Assembly (NCBI GenBank): GCA_910587735.1
Contig: CAJUNT010000048.1
Location: 1-12,644, forward strand
Direction of reading: 5' to 3'
Length of the DNA: 12,644 nt
From: an uncultured Clostridia bacterium
GTDB lineage: Bacteria > Bacillota > Clostridia > Lachnospirales > Anaerotignaceae
Shown here: in pieces, positions 1 to 7,307 of the stretch
Layout: each line of letters begins with the position of its first letter
Position numbering within the stretch: position 1 is the stretch's first letter
Translations under genes and position numbers: made by a program
Notes under the pieces: model-generated
Database searches by the model: none
What the model was told of the DNA's origin: nothing
The model's input: the letters and a program-made list of their open reading frames with translations, nothing else

Positions 1-2
1 GT

Positions 3-1970
3 ATGAGCATTTTTTGTATGCCAGTTTATGGAAATGAATTACAACAAAAAAATGTGAATATGGTGTTTGTTGTAGATTGCAGTAATTCCATGAATTTTAA
101 TGATAAACAAAATTTATCAGGAGAATTGATAAAACTATTTACAGATAGTGCATTTTCAAATACCAATGTGGGGCTTGTGCTTTACGATGATACCATATTA
201 CAAAGTGTGCCTTTAGGCTCTGCTTCTGATAAAACTGCTGTAGAAAATATACAGCAAAAAGTGCAGAGTATGGTAAGAAAAGGCAATACCGATATTGGTT
301 TAGCATTAAAAGAGGCTGTGAATTTATTGCCAGAAGGAGAACAGCAACAAAACATTATCATACTTTTTTCAGATGGTGAAACGGATTTAAAAGCAAGCAA
401 AACAGGCAGAACAATGCAACAATCCTATTATGATGAAAACTACGCTTGTACAAAAGCAAATCAAACAAACACTCGTATTTTTACAATTGGTTTGAGCAGA
501 ACGGGAAATTTAGACACTTCTTATTTGCAAAAAATAGCAGAGCAAACAAGAGGAAAAAGTTACACATTACAGCAATCAAGTCAACTATCCGAATTATTTC
601 AAAATATATATTGTGATGCGATTGGGGGAAATGTAAACACCATAGACCATTTTGCAGGCAGTGGGAACTATCAAAAACAAATCAATATGATAAATGGTTT
701 TGCTGATAGTTCTGATATTATCATACATACACAGCATGGTATCAAAGATATCACAACAGATTGCAAAAACAGTAGCATTACATACTCTGAAAACTATGCT
801 GTGATAAAAGTATATGAACCTTCTCAATATGTTGTAAATATACAGTTCAACATACCTCAAAATGACAATATTACAGTGCAGACAATACACCACATTACTG
901 TATTGCCCAAAATAGAACAAATACAAAATAATGCACTTTTGCATTTGCCTGTAACAGTGAAATTGTATCAAACAGATACAGCACAAGTGATAACGGATAA
1001 AAAGTTGTATGAAAACATGACAGGAGAACTCACTGTAACGGATACCAAAACAGGCGAAAAGCAAAAAATTACTATGGGAAATGCTGGAAATGCAATGCTT
1101 GCCTCTTTTGAAAACAGCAATCCTAAACAATACCGTTTTGAGGCAACTGTCAAAAATGGACTGTATCAAAGAAAAACAACGCCCTATGACATAGAATTGT
1201 CTAACACATTACCTTACACAACAGAAAAAAAAGAAATCAATTTACTTCAAAAAAAACAAACACAACAAATTGATTTAAACCAATATTTTAAAGATGATGA
1301 TGGAGATACATTAGTATATCAAACAGAAAATACAGACTGCAATATAGATAAAAATATATTGTTTGTTGATACAGAAAAAGAACAACAAAAGCAAGTTAGT
1401 TTATATGTTTCAGACGGTAGGGGCGGTGTGATAACAGAAATGTTGACATTTCACATATTACCATTTTGGATATACTACAAAAATGTTGCGCTGATAATAT
1501 TACTTTTATTTATCGCATTACTTTTATTTTATTTATTTGTTATCAGAAAACGTACTCAACCACAACAGCAAATACAGCAGGAACAGCCTATATTTTCGGG
1601 AGAAACTATTTTTTCAAATGCAGTATTTGAGGGCTATTTTTTAAGCACATTGAGCGGAAATGAAATACCCGTATTGAATTGGGGAGCTTCTTATATTGAT
1701 AACAAAAAAAGCATTACATTAGGGGAACTGTTTCATATATTAGATGTTACGGAAAAATTGCCAGAAGCACATAAAATTTATATTGGAGCAGGCAAAAACG
1801 GAACAGTGTTATTTTATCATGATACAGATTGCGTTATCACTTGCAAAGGAAGGGATATTCCAAAAAAGAAAAAAGAAATATTGCAATATGAGGACAAAAT
1901 TTATATTACATTTGAAGACAATGTAACAGAAATGGAATTGCGTTACAAACGAAAAAGAAAAAGATATTAA
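3..1970 (+). CDS. VWA-domain membrane protein of the secretion locus (5' end outside window)
   Basis: This is probably a membrane-anchored structural or scaffold protein of the secretion locus. The frame is open to the window edge, and the first residues (MSIFCMPVYG) read like the end of a signal peptide, so the true start is probably upstream. A von Willebrand factor A domain covers about residues 18-210, with a complete MIDAS metal site: DxSxS at D25-S27-S29, T96 and D124 in SDGE. A cadherin/Ig-like segment with DDDGD and SDGRGG motifs lies at about 410-487. One strong transmembrane helix lies at about 493-517, followed by RKR and a cytoplasmic beta-rich tail of about 135 residues ending in KRKRKRY. 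The topology is therefore outside VWA, inside tail. The next gene begins 14 nt downstream. I infer a role in anchoring or assembly from context only; the tail may be FHA-like, but I cannot show that. Confidence 0.72.
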   Translation: MSIFCMPVYGNELQQKNVNMVFVVDCSNSMNFNDKQNLSGELIKLFTDSAFSNTNVGLVLYDDTILQSVPLGSASDKTAVENIQQKVQSMVRKGNTDIGLALKEAVNLLPEGEQQQNIIILFSDGETDLKASKTGRTMQQSYYDENYACTKANQTNTRIFTIGLSRTGNLDTSYLQKIAEQTRGKSYTLQQSSQLSELFQNIYCDAIGGNVNTIDHFAGSGNYQKQINMINGFADSSDIIIHTQHGIKDITTDCKNSSITYSENYAVIKVYEPSQYVVNIQFNIPQNDNITVQTIHHITVLPKIEQIQNNALLHLPVTVKLYQTDTAQVITDKKLYENMTGELTVTDTKTGEKQKITMGNAGNAMLASFENSNPKQYRFEATVKNGLYQRKTTPYDIELSNTLPYTTEKKEINLLQKKQTQQIDLNQYFKDDDGDTLVYQTENTDCNIDKNILFVDTEKEQQKQVSLYVSDGRGGVITEMLTFHILPFWIYYKNVALIILLLFIALLLFYLFVIRKRTQPQQQIQQEQPIFSGETIFSNAVFEGYFLSTLSGNEIPVLNWGASYIDNKKSITLGELFHILDVTEKLPEAHKIYIGAGKNGTVLFYHDTDCVITCKGRDIPKKKKEILQYEDKIYITFEDNVTEMELRYKRKRKRY

Positions 1971-1976
1971 AGGAGG
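1969..1976 (+). promoter_or_regulatory. Shine-Dalgarno that fixes a TTG start
   Basis: AAAGGAGG overlaps the stop codon of the VWA gene and lies 8 nt before the TTG at 1985. No ATG is available at that point in the frame, so this SD supports TTG as the start codon of the first Hcp-like gene. Confidence 0.7.
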
Positions 1977-1984
1977 CGGTAATA

Positions 1985-2380
1985 TTGTCTATACAAGTTC
2001 GTATTGATGGCGGAGGCAAAAATATTATATTGACAGAAAGAAGCATATTAAAAAGTGAATATACCATAACAGAAGGAACACAAACAAGATATATGGAAGA
2101 AAGTGTAGATACAGTAACACTGATTGGAGAAATTGATTTACATAGTGGTGGTGTAGAAACAGTAAATATTTCAAAATTAGCAGAATTTGCCTTTTGTACT
2201 AGTACAGATGAAAATTGTTATAGAACATTTTCTATGGAATTATTTGATTCTTTGGGCGAAAAAATACAAAAAGTGAATTTTGAAAAAGCATTTGTTGTAC
2301 GATATAAAGATGCTTTTTCTTCTAAAAAAGGCAGGGCACGCTATGAAATTGTAATACGAGAATGTAAAGGAACACATTAA
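1985..2380 (+). CDS. Hcp/tail-tube-like small protein 1
   Basis: This is a 131-residue beta-rich protein that starts at TTG behind a strong SD. The N-terminus (VRIDGGGK) is matched by the next gene (FSVNGGGK), so the two are paralogs. The pattern of an early beta-strand GEI segment, a central hydrophobic stretch, a YRTF strand and a late KAFVVRY strand resembles Hcp/phage tail-tube folds such as TssD, as does the length. It sits upstream of PAAR-like and VgrG-like genes, where a tube or effector-adaptor protein would be expected. It has no signal peptide or transmembrane segment, so it is probably cytoplasmic before assembly. The fold assignment rests on pattern and context and is not certain. 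Confidence 0.55.
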   Translation: MSIQVRIDGGGKNIILTERSILKSEYTITEGTQTRYMEESVDTVTLIGEIDLHSGGVETVNISKLAEFAFCTSTDENCYRTFSMELFDSLGEKIQKVNFEKAFVVRYKDAFSSKKGRARYEIVIRECKGTH

Positions 2381-2393
2381 GGAGGTTTTTGAT

Positions 2394-2813
2394 ATGGGTA
2401 TTTATTTTAGTGTGAATGGCGGAGGAAAAAAGGTAGAACTATCTGTACATAGCGTTACACATACTGCTTTAGAAGTATCCACAGGAGAAAATACATTAGC
2501 AAAAGGAAATGATACTAGCTGCAAATTATTTGTGATGGGACAAATCAATAAAGGCAGCAGCGATACAACAGCAGCACTGAATGAAATTGAAAAATGGGCA
2601 AAACAATGCAATCAAAAACAAGACAGCTACAGAGAAGTCACAGTAGAGCAGACTTATGCAGATTTCTTTCATAGAAAAGTAGTATTTCCAGATGCCAGAA
2701 TAATATCTTTTCAAGAAACATTTTTAACAGATAATTCTAAATTTATGGAAATTTCACTTCTAATAGAACAAAAAGAAAGTAAACAAAATGCCATTCGTAT
2801 TTTATACATTTAA
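2394..2813 (+). CDS. Hcp/tail-tube-like small protein 2
   Basis: This 139-residue protein has an AAGGAGG SD at 2379-2385, next to the stop codon of the preceding gene. It is a paralog of that gene: both begin with a short strand and GGGK, have a central GQI/GEI strand, a YREV/YRTF strand and a penultimate strand (ISFQETF here, FVVRYKDAF there). Such twin tube-like genes could supply the inner tube and a terminal or adaptor ring, or two tube isoforms. The C-terminus ends in a basic and then hydrophobic stretch (RILYI). Assignment to the Hcp/tail-tube fold is inferred from pattern, size and the PAAR/VgrG neighbours. Confidence 0.52.
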   Translation: MGIYFSVNGGGKKVELSVHSVTHTALEVSTGENTLAKGNDTSCKLFVMGQINKGSSDTTAALNEIEKWAKQCNQKQDSYREVTVEQTYADFFHRKVVFPDARIISFQETFLTDNSKFMEISLLIEQKESKQNAIRILYI

Positions 2814-2832
2814 AAGAAAGAAGGGGAATGAT

Positions 2833-3159
2833 ATGGCTGATATATGGATGGTAACAGAAGGAGCAACACTAGAATGTACATTAGGAACAATGACAAGTGA
2901 ATTGCAAATACCTATGTCGCATGGTTCTGGTATTTCAGGAAAGACGCAAGCTACCATATTTGATAATGTAGTAGGAAAAAATATACTTCCGTTTCAGTTA
3001 TGTAAAAGAAGTAATCCTCCCCTCCCTTGTACTCCTGTGGTATGTATGCCCTGGATAAGAGGCAAAAAGGATTTTAAAGTGAAAAATGAATTAGCACTTT
3101 TAAATATTTGCATTGTGCCTTGTATGTTGGGTGGTGTGATAAAAATAAAAAGTAAATAA
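2833..3159 (+). CDS. DUF4280 PAAR-like spike-tip protein
   Basis: The protein has 108 residues from the ATG at 2833. An in-frame ATG at 2788 lies inside the preceding gene and has no SD, while 2833 follows AAGGGG at a 6-nt spacing and gives the family's typical MAD...V.EGA start. Hallmarks of the DUF4280/PAAR-like family are visible: GATLECTLGT near the N-terminus, then H(GS), then a D..VGKNILPF segment, then PPLPCTPV with PW, then a late CIVPCMLGG. PAAR-like proteins cap the VgrG trimer and sharpen the puncturing tip, and may attach effectors. Its several cysteines (LC, PC, VC, IC, PC) could bind a metal or form disulfides. It lies directly upstream of the spike gene, as expected. Confidence 0.8.
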   Translation: MADIWMVTEGATLECTLGTMTSELQIPMSHGSGISGKTQATIFDNVVGKNILPFQLCKRSNPPLPCTPVVCMPWIRGKKDFKVKNELALLNICIVPCMLGGVIKIKSK

Positions 3160-3175
3160 GGAGTGAATTTGATAT

Positions 3176-4609
3176 ATGAATTGTACATATTTACAGTTAG
3201 GAATACAGCAATATACTATAAAAGCATTGCAGCAATTAGAAATCAAACAACAATTAAATGAGCATACCAGTTTACATATGACAGCATTGCTTTATGATGA
3301 ACAAAAAGAGAATGACATTTATGATACAAAATCAGGCACACAAATTGCATTGCAGCAAAAAGGAGAAAAGCCAAAACTTTTATTTCAAGGTGTTGTTACA
3401 AATATTGAAATAGAAAAACAAAAAGGTGTTTATTTTCTGGAGATACAAGCACTTTCTAATACTTATTTGCTTGATATTAAAAAAGTATCTCGTTCTTTTC
3501 AAAATGTAGCTATGACTTATATTGATATGATTAAAAAAGTAATAAAAGAATATCAGGGCAGCGATGTGATAGACAATGTAACAAAAGGAAAAGCTATAGA
3601 AAATTTTATAATGCAGTATCAGGAAACAGATTGGGAATTTATCAAAAGAGTTGCCTCCCATTTTCAAGCAGCACTTTTTCCATTTCATTTAACAGACAAG
3701 CCTAAATTTACAATAGGTATGCCCAAAGGCGAAAATAGAGGAAATTTAAACCAGTATCATTATCGCATTTCAAAAAATGTAGAACAATATTTAAAATCAT
3801 CACAAAATGAAAATAAAAGTTTAAAAGAATTAGATGTAGTAGTATTTTATATTGAAACAGACAAAGATTTTGAAATAGGTGATACTGTTATGTTTCAGAA
3901 TATTCCGCTTTATATCAAACAAAAAACAGCAAAAATGCAGCAAGGTGTATTGGTATATCAATACATACTTTCCAATGAAAATAGCTTTACACAGGACAAA
4001 TTGTATCATGAAGGCATTATTGGCTTATCTTTGAAAGGCAGAGTATTGGAAGCAATACAAGATACTGTAAAAGTACAGCTTGAAATAGATGCAGAACAAA
4101 CCAAAAAAGAAGAAGCATACCCCTTCCCTTACACCACAAGCTATACCGCTGAGGGCAACAGTGGCTGGTATTGTATGCCAGAAGTAGATGATACTGTTAT
4201 GATTTATTTTCCAACAAAAGAGGAAAAGGACGCTGTTGGCGTAAATTCATTGAGAGTATTGGAAAAGGGCAGCGATAGACTAAGTGACCCAGCAGTAAAA
4301 TATTTCAGAACAAAAAACGGAAAAGAACTAAAATTCAGCCCAGAAGAAATATTGATTACTTGCTGCAATGGAACAGATGAGCAGACAGGAGAAAAGCACG
4401 TTATTTATATTAGACTGAATGAAAAAAATGGCATTCAAATCATCAGTACAGAACCCATACTTTTAAAAAGTGACCAAAATATTGATTTACAAGCAGGCGA
4501 CCAGATATTTTTTGTGGCAAAAGAAGAAATTGTGTTTAAATGCAAAACCAGCCAGATTACAGTCAATCAAATGGTAGATATTGCAGGAAAAGAAGTTAGA
4601 ATCAATTAG
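3176..4609 (+). CDS. VgrG / phage late-control gpD-like spike protein
   Basis: This 477-residue protein has an SD (AAGGAG, 3158-3163) overlapping the end of the PAAR-like gene. Residues 1 to about 265 match the gpD/VgrG N-terminal barrel architecture: an early FQGVVTNIEI strand pair, then QYQETDWEFIKRVASHF, the strongly conserved gpD/VgrG signature. Residues about 283-365 form a gp5/gpV-type OB-fold (GRV start, FPYTT, GWYCMPEVDDTVMIYFP). The C-terminal 110 residues are repetitive short beta-strands, consistent with a short needle. The protein should trimerise as the spike, receive the PAAR-like tip and carry effectors. It ends in tandem TAG TAA stops that also form part of a hairpin before the first toxin gene. 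It is shorter than typical proteobacterial VgrG and closer to phage/eCIS spikes. Confidence 0.85.
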   Translation: MNCTYLQLGIQQYTIKALQQLEIKQQLNEHTSLHMTALLYDEQKENDIYDTKSGTQIALQQKGEKPKLLFQGVVTNIEIEKQKGVYFLEIQALSNTYLLDIKKVSRSFQNVAMTYIDMIKKVIKEYQGSDVIDNVTKGKAIENFIMQYQETDWEFIKRVASHFQAALFPFHLTDKPKFTIGMPKGENRGNLNQYHYRISKNVEQYLKSSQNENKSLKELDVVVFYIETDKDFEIGDTVMFQNIPLYIKQKTAKMQQGVLVYQYILSNENSFTQDKLYHEGIIGLSLKGRVLEAIQDTVKVQLEIDAEQTKKEEAYPFPYTTSYTAEGNSGWYCMPEVDDTVMIYFPTKEEKDAVGVNSLRVLEKGSDRLSDPAVKYFRTKNGKELKFSPEEILITCCNGTDEQTGEKHVIYIRLNEKNGIQIISTEPILLKSDQNIDLQAGDQIFFVAKEEIVFKCKTSQITVNQMVDIAGKEVRIN

Positions 4610-4652
4610 TAATTGCAATCAAATGACATTTGATTTACTATGAAGGAGGGGG
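4607..4652 (+). promoter_or_regulatory. Hairpin immediately upstream of the toxin-1 Shine-Dalgarno
   Basis: ATCAAAT (4618-4624) pairs perfectly with ATTTGAT (4628-4634) across GAC. After a 5-nt left-arm bulge the stem extends with TAGTAA (4607-4612) against TTACTA (4635-4640). The TAG TAA double stop of the spike gene is part of the stem. It is followed by a very strong SD, AAGGAGGGGG (4643-4652), 3 nt before the ATG. A different-sequence hairpin holds the same position before cassette 4. It may tune translation of the effector; that role is inferred. Confidence 0.5.
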
Positions 4653-4655
4653 AGT

Positions 4656-6635
4656 ATGGGCTTTTTTAACAAAGCATTACAAGCAGCTATGCCTAAAATG
4701 GTAGGAAATCCTCTCAGCGTGGCAACTGCAATGGTATCATTTGCATTATCTGTGGTGAAAGGACAAAAAGCAAAAAAGGCTACAAAAGGCAAAAAAAAGA
4801 CAACTGTTAGAAAAAGTAAAATTCTGTCCAAAAAACAAAAACAACAAATGGAAGTGATGGAACGTATTTGTCAATCAGCATATGGCACTTACATCAGAGG
4901 AGCTACAACGGTGGCAGCAAGATATATAGGACACCCAGCAGTTGCTATACCAGTATCAGAAATGGTTAAAACAATGATGGAGAAAAATGCTCCAACGGTA
5001 AATTATTTAGTGCAACTAAAAGCAGAGCCTAAAAAAGAAAGTAATATAAAAGAAGAAAAAAAACCTAGAATTGATAAACATACTAATGGACGTTTTGAAT
5101 ATATGAAAGGTTCTACAAAAGGCTGGTTTACTGGTTTTACAAAAGCGATAAAAGGCGAACAAGTAATAGATGAAAAATATACATTAGAAAATTTATTCAG
5201 TGGAAATTTGACAGTAGAAGATATGCCAGATTTTCCAGAATATATGACTATGGTAGGAGCAACAATCGGAGCAAAATATAGAGGATTGTGGAATAGTGCA
5301 AAAGGCACTTATGATGGTATAATAACACTTGCGACAGAACCAGAAAAAGTATTAGAAGTAGCTTCAGATGCAATTTTAGATTTTATGGAAGACCCATGGG
5401 AAAGCACAAAAGAATTTGTTGGCAATATACGTGATGATGTTGTAGATGCAGTATGGAGAAGTACACCACAAGAAATATCAGAAGATGCAGGAGAAATTTT
5501 AGGAGATGTGCTTACTGGTATTGCAACGGGTGGAGGAGGAAAAGCGGCTGCTGGTGGAGCAAAAATGGCAGGAAATAAACTACTAGCATTGGGAAAAACG
5601 GGAGCAAAAGAATTTGCAGAAGGCTTAGGGGATTTAGGAAAGATTGGAGCAAAAAATGTTGCATATGTAGGAGCAACAACAGGAATGGAAAATGCATCAA
5701 AAAATGCATTTCGTAATCGTTTGATGATGATGGCATCTGAAACAGGAGATAAAGCAAAAAAAGTTACAGGAATAGCAGAAGGAGCAGTTTCTAAAGTAGA
5801 TGATGCTACAAAAATGGCAGGAAAGACAGGCTCTGTTGCCAATAATGTTACATCAACAACAGGAGAACTGATAGAAAATGCTGTAATAGGAACCCCTATA
5901 GTAGAAGGAAGTAAAAAAGCTGGTAAAATAGTAAAAGATGAAGTTGTAGATAATGCAGAAAATAAAATAGAAAAAAAAGTAACACAAGAAACAGTAGAAA
6001 ATAAAGTAGTAAGAGGAGAAAGTGGAAAAGGTAAAGGGGATGGTGTACAAACAAGTAGCGCTGTTAATAAATCACAAGTAAATAATATAACCTCAACAAC
6101 AACTAACACTACAATAAATAATACTGTCACAAATGGGGTACAAACTGTTCAATATGGTCAACATTTTGAAAAAGTAGATAAAAAGAAAGTATTAAAAGCA
6201 AATGTAAAATATACAGATTCAAATGGTTATACATATATAACAGATAGTCAGAGAAGAATTACAAGTGCAGAAGGAACACTAAAATTGCAAAAGGGAACTA
6301 GAAATCTATATAGTCAGAAAACAGTGGGCGGAACAGATAGATTAAATATAGATGATGGAGGACATTTGTTTGGCACACAATTTAATGGCTCAGGAGAAAT
6401 TGATAACTTACTTCCACAAAATAAATATGTTAATCGTTCAGGTGGAGAATGGTATAATATGGAAAAGAAATGGGCAAAAGCTTTAGAAGAAGGAAAGAAA
6501 GTTGAAGTTAAAATAGATATAGTTTATAATAATAATTCTATTAGACCTAGTGATTACTTAGTTAGTTATAAAATTGATGGAGTAGAATATTTTAAAAATA
6601 TAGAAAATTTTAACTTTCGTCCTCAAAAAGAATAA
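4656..6635 (+). CDS. Polymorphic toxin 1, C-terminal DNA/RNA non-specific endonuclease
   Basis: This is a 659-residue modular effector. Residues 1-34 are amphipathic/hydrophobic, and 35-61 are very basic (KAKKATKGKKK). Residues about 62-290 form a conserved delivery region shared with cassettes 3 and 4, including YGTYIRGATTVAARY and DAVWRSTPQ. A Gly/Ala-rich linker leads to the junction motif GDGVxTS at about 461. The toxin domain is about 515-659, with DDGGH (566-570; H570 the expected catalytic base) and NLLPQ at 584-588 followed by N593. This matches the Endonuclease_NS_2/EssD-YeeF nuclease class (beta-beta-alpha metal). Its product should cut DNA or RNA in a rival cell. It follows the spike gene by 46 nt with a strong SD, so it is probably the expressed leading toxin. 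The N-terminus is not LXG, so delivery is probably by the contractile system. Confidence 0.85.
   Translation: MGFFNKALQAAMPKMVGNPLSVATAMVSFALSVVKGQKAKKATKGKKKTTVRKSKILSKKQKQQMEVMERICQSAYGTYIRGATTVAARYIGHPAVAIPVSEMVKTMMEKNAPTVNYLVQLKAEPKKESNIKEEKKPRIDKHTNGRFEYMKGSTKGWFTGFTKAIKGEQVIDEKYTLENLFSGNLTVEDMPDFPEYMTMVGATIGAKYRGLWNSAKGTYDGIITLATEPEKVLEVASDAILDFMEDPWESTKEFVGNIRDDVVDAVWRSTPQEISEDAGEILGDVLTGIATGGGGKAAAGGAKMAGNKLLALGKTGAKEFAEGLGDLGKIGAKNVAYVGATTGMENASKNAFRNRLMMMASETGDKAKKVTGIAEGAVSKVDDATKMAGKTGSVANNVTSTTGELIENAVIGTPIVEGSKKAGKIVKDEVVDNAENKIEKKVTQETVENKVVRGESGKGKGDGVQTSSAVNKSQVNNITSTTTNTTINNTVTNGVQTVQYGQHFEKVDKKKVLKANVKYTDSNGYTYITDSQRRITSAEGTLKLQKGTRNLYSQKTVGGTDRLNIDDGGHLFGTQFNGSGEIDNLLPQNKYVNRSGGEWYNMEKKWAKALEEGKKVEVKIDIVYNNNSIRPSDYLVSYKIDGVEYFKNIENFNFRPQKE
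4867..4909 (+). repeat. 43-nt exact repeat in toxin N-termini, copy in toxin 1
   Basis: A 43-nt block starting TTTGTCAATCAGC is identical at 4867-4909, 9825-9867 and 12594-12636. It encodes CQSAYGTYIRGAT. Such identity at third codon positions suggests recent exchange or duplication, and it offers a homology tract for recombination between cassettes. Confidence 0.9.
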
Positions 6636-6661
6636 TAAAATATTAAGGAGAGAAAAATATT

Positions 6662-7162
6662 ATGGAAGAAAAATTAGCTGAATTATATAATAAATTGGCA
6701 AGTCAGATTATAGATATGATTCCAGTAGAGTGGGATGATATAAATTATTTAGGAGAAGTAAAAAAAGGAAAAATAAGTTCTTCATCTGTATTTTATTTTA
6801 AAGATACAAAAAAAAATATAAGATTGCAATCTCATAAGATACCAGAAATATATAAGGTATCTAGAAATGTTTATGTAAATTTGTGGAAAGAATTAAATCA
6901 TATATTATTGGAGATATATGATTGTTTTATAGAGAACGGTCAGGAGCCTTGGGAGCAATTAAGTTTATCTTTTAATGCAGAAGGCAATTTTAAAATAGAA
7001 TTTTTTTATGATGTTATGAAAGAAGAAGAAGAAGAGCAAATTGATAAACAAGTTGATAGAGAAGTTATATGGGCATATCAGACATTTTCTTATGTTCCAG
7101 AAGAAGGTTCTTATCATAGGAAGATATTAGATGAATATTTGAAAAAACAAGTTGATAAATAA
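6662..7162 (+). CDS. YezG/DUF600-type immunity protein for toxin 1
   Basis: This 166-residue acidic protein begins 26 nt after the nuclease gene, with SD AAGGAGAG (6645-6652). It matches the DUF600/YezG immunity pattern: an N-terminal helix (LYNKLASQIIDMIP), a strand pair with GEV and SSSVFYF, a helix LWKELNHILLEIY, then WEQLSLSF and FKIEFFYD strands, and an acidic tail. YezG-family proteins are known partners of YeeF/EssD-type nucleases, which is the C-terminal class of toxin 1. It should bind and block that nuclease in the cytoplasm of the producer cell. No signal peptide is visible. Confidence 0.8.
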   Translation: MEEKLAELYNKLASQIIDMIPVEWDDINYLGEVKKGKISSSSVFYFKDTKKNIRLQSHKIPEIYKVSRNVYVNLWKELNHILLEIYDCFIENGQEPWEQLSLSFNAEGNFKIEFFYDVMKEEEEEQIDKQVDREVIWAYQTFSYVPEEGSYHRKILDEYLKKQVDK

Positions 7163-7177
7163 ATTGTTAATAAAACA

Positions 7178-7307
7178 AATTTGTAAAACACTTTGTTTTT
7201 TTAGATAGGGCGTTTTACAAACGTTGCTCAGCAACAAAGCAAAGAAGGTGATATTATTTCCTATTATATTGTAAAACCAGCCAGTTTATAGCAAGCCAAT
7301 TTGTGAT
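7178..7307 (+). repeat. Inter-cassette leader repeat, copy 1
   Basis: This leader is shared with 9721-9790 and 12235-12382. It has a hairpin (GTAAAAC, 7183-7189, with GTTTTAC, 7212-7218), then TTGCTCAG. An open frame, 7205-7288, ends in TAG and is codon-aligned with copy 3: FTNVAQ here against FTDIAQ, then IISYYIVKP against IISCYIAKP. Compared with copy 3, the distance from TAG to ATG is 22 nt shorter, and the SD has been lost. It reads as the decayed 3' end of a duplicated upstream gene. Confidence 0.6.

Noticed and set aside
2788..3159. Start of the PAAR-like gene at 2788
   Set aside because: It lies inside the preceding gene without an SD and adds a basic tail not seen in the family; 2833 has an SD and the expected start.
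5309..6130. Long minus-strand open frame (273 codons) opposite toxin 1
   Set aside because: It is the antisense shadow of a Lys/Ala/Gly-rich coding region, with low-complexity Ser/Pro/Phe content and no SD. The other minus-strand frames are of the same kind.
4656..6635. T7SS LXG toxin, because the C-terminus and immunity match YeeF/EssD and YezG
   Set aside because: The N-terminus lacks an LXG-type domain and no WXG100 or small LXG-partner genes are nearby; the neighbours are spike genes. Toxin and immunity modules move between secretion systems.
7178..7240. Strong intrinsic terminator after the first immunity gene
   Set aside because: The stem is AT-rich and short and no T-run follows it; at most it is a weak terminator.
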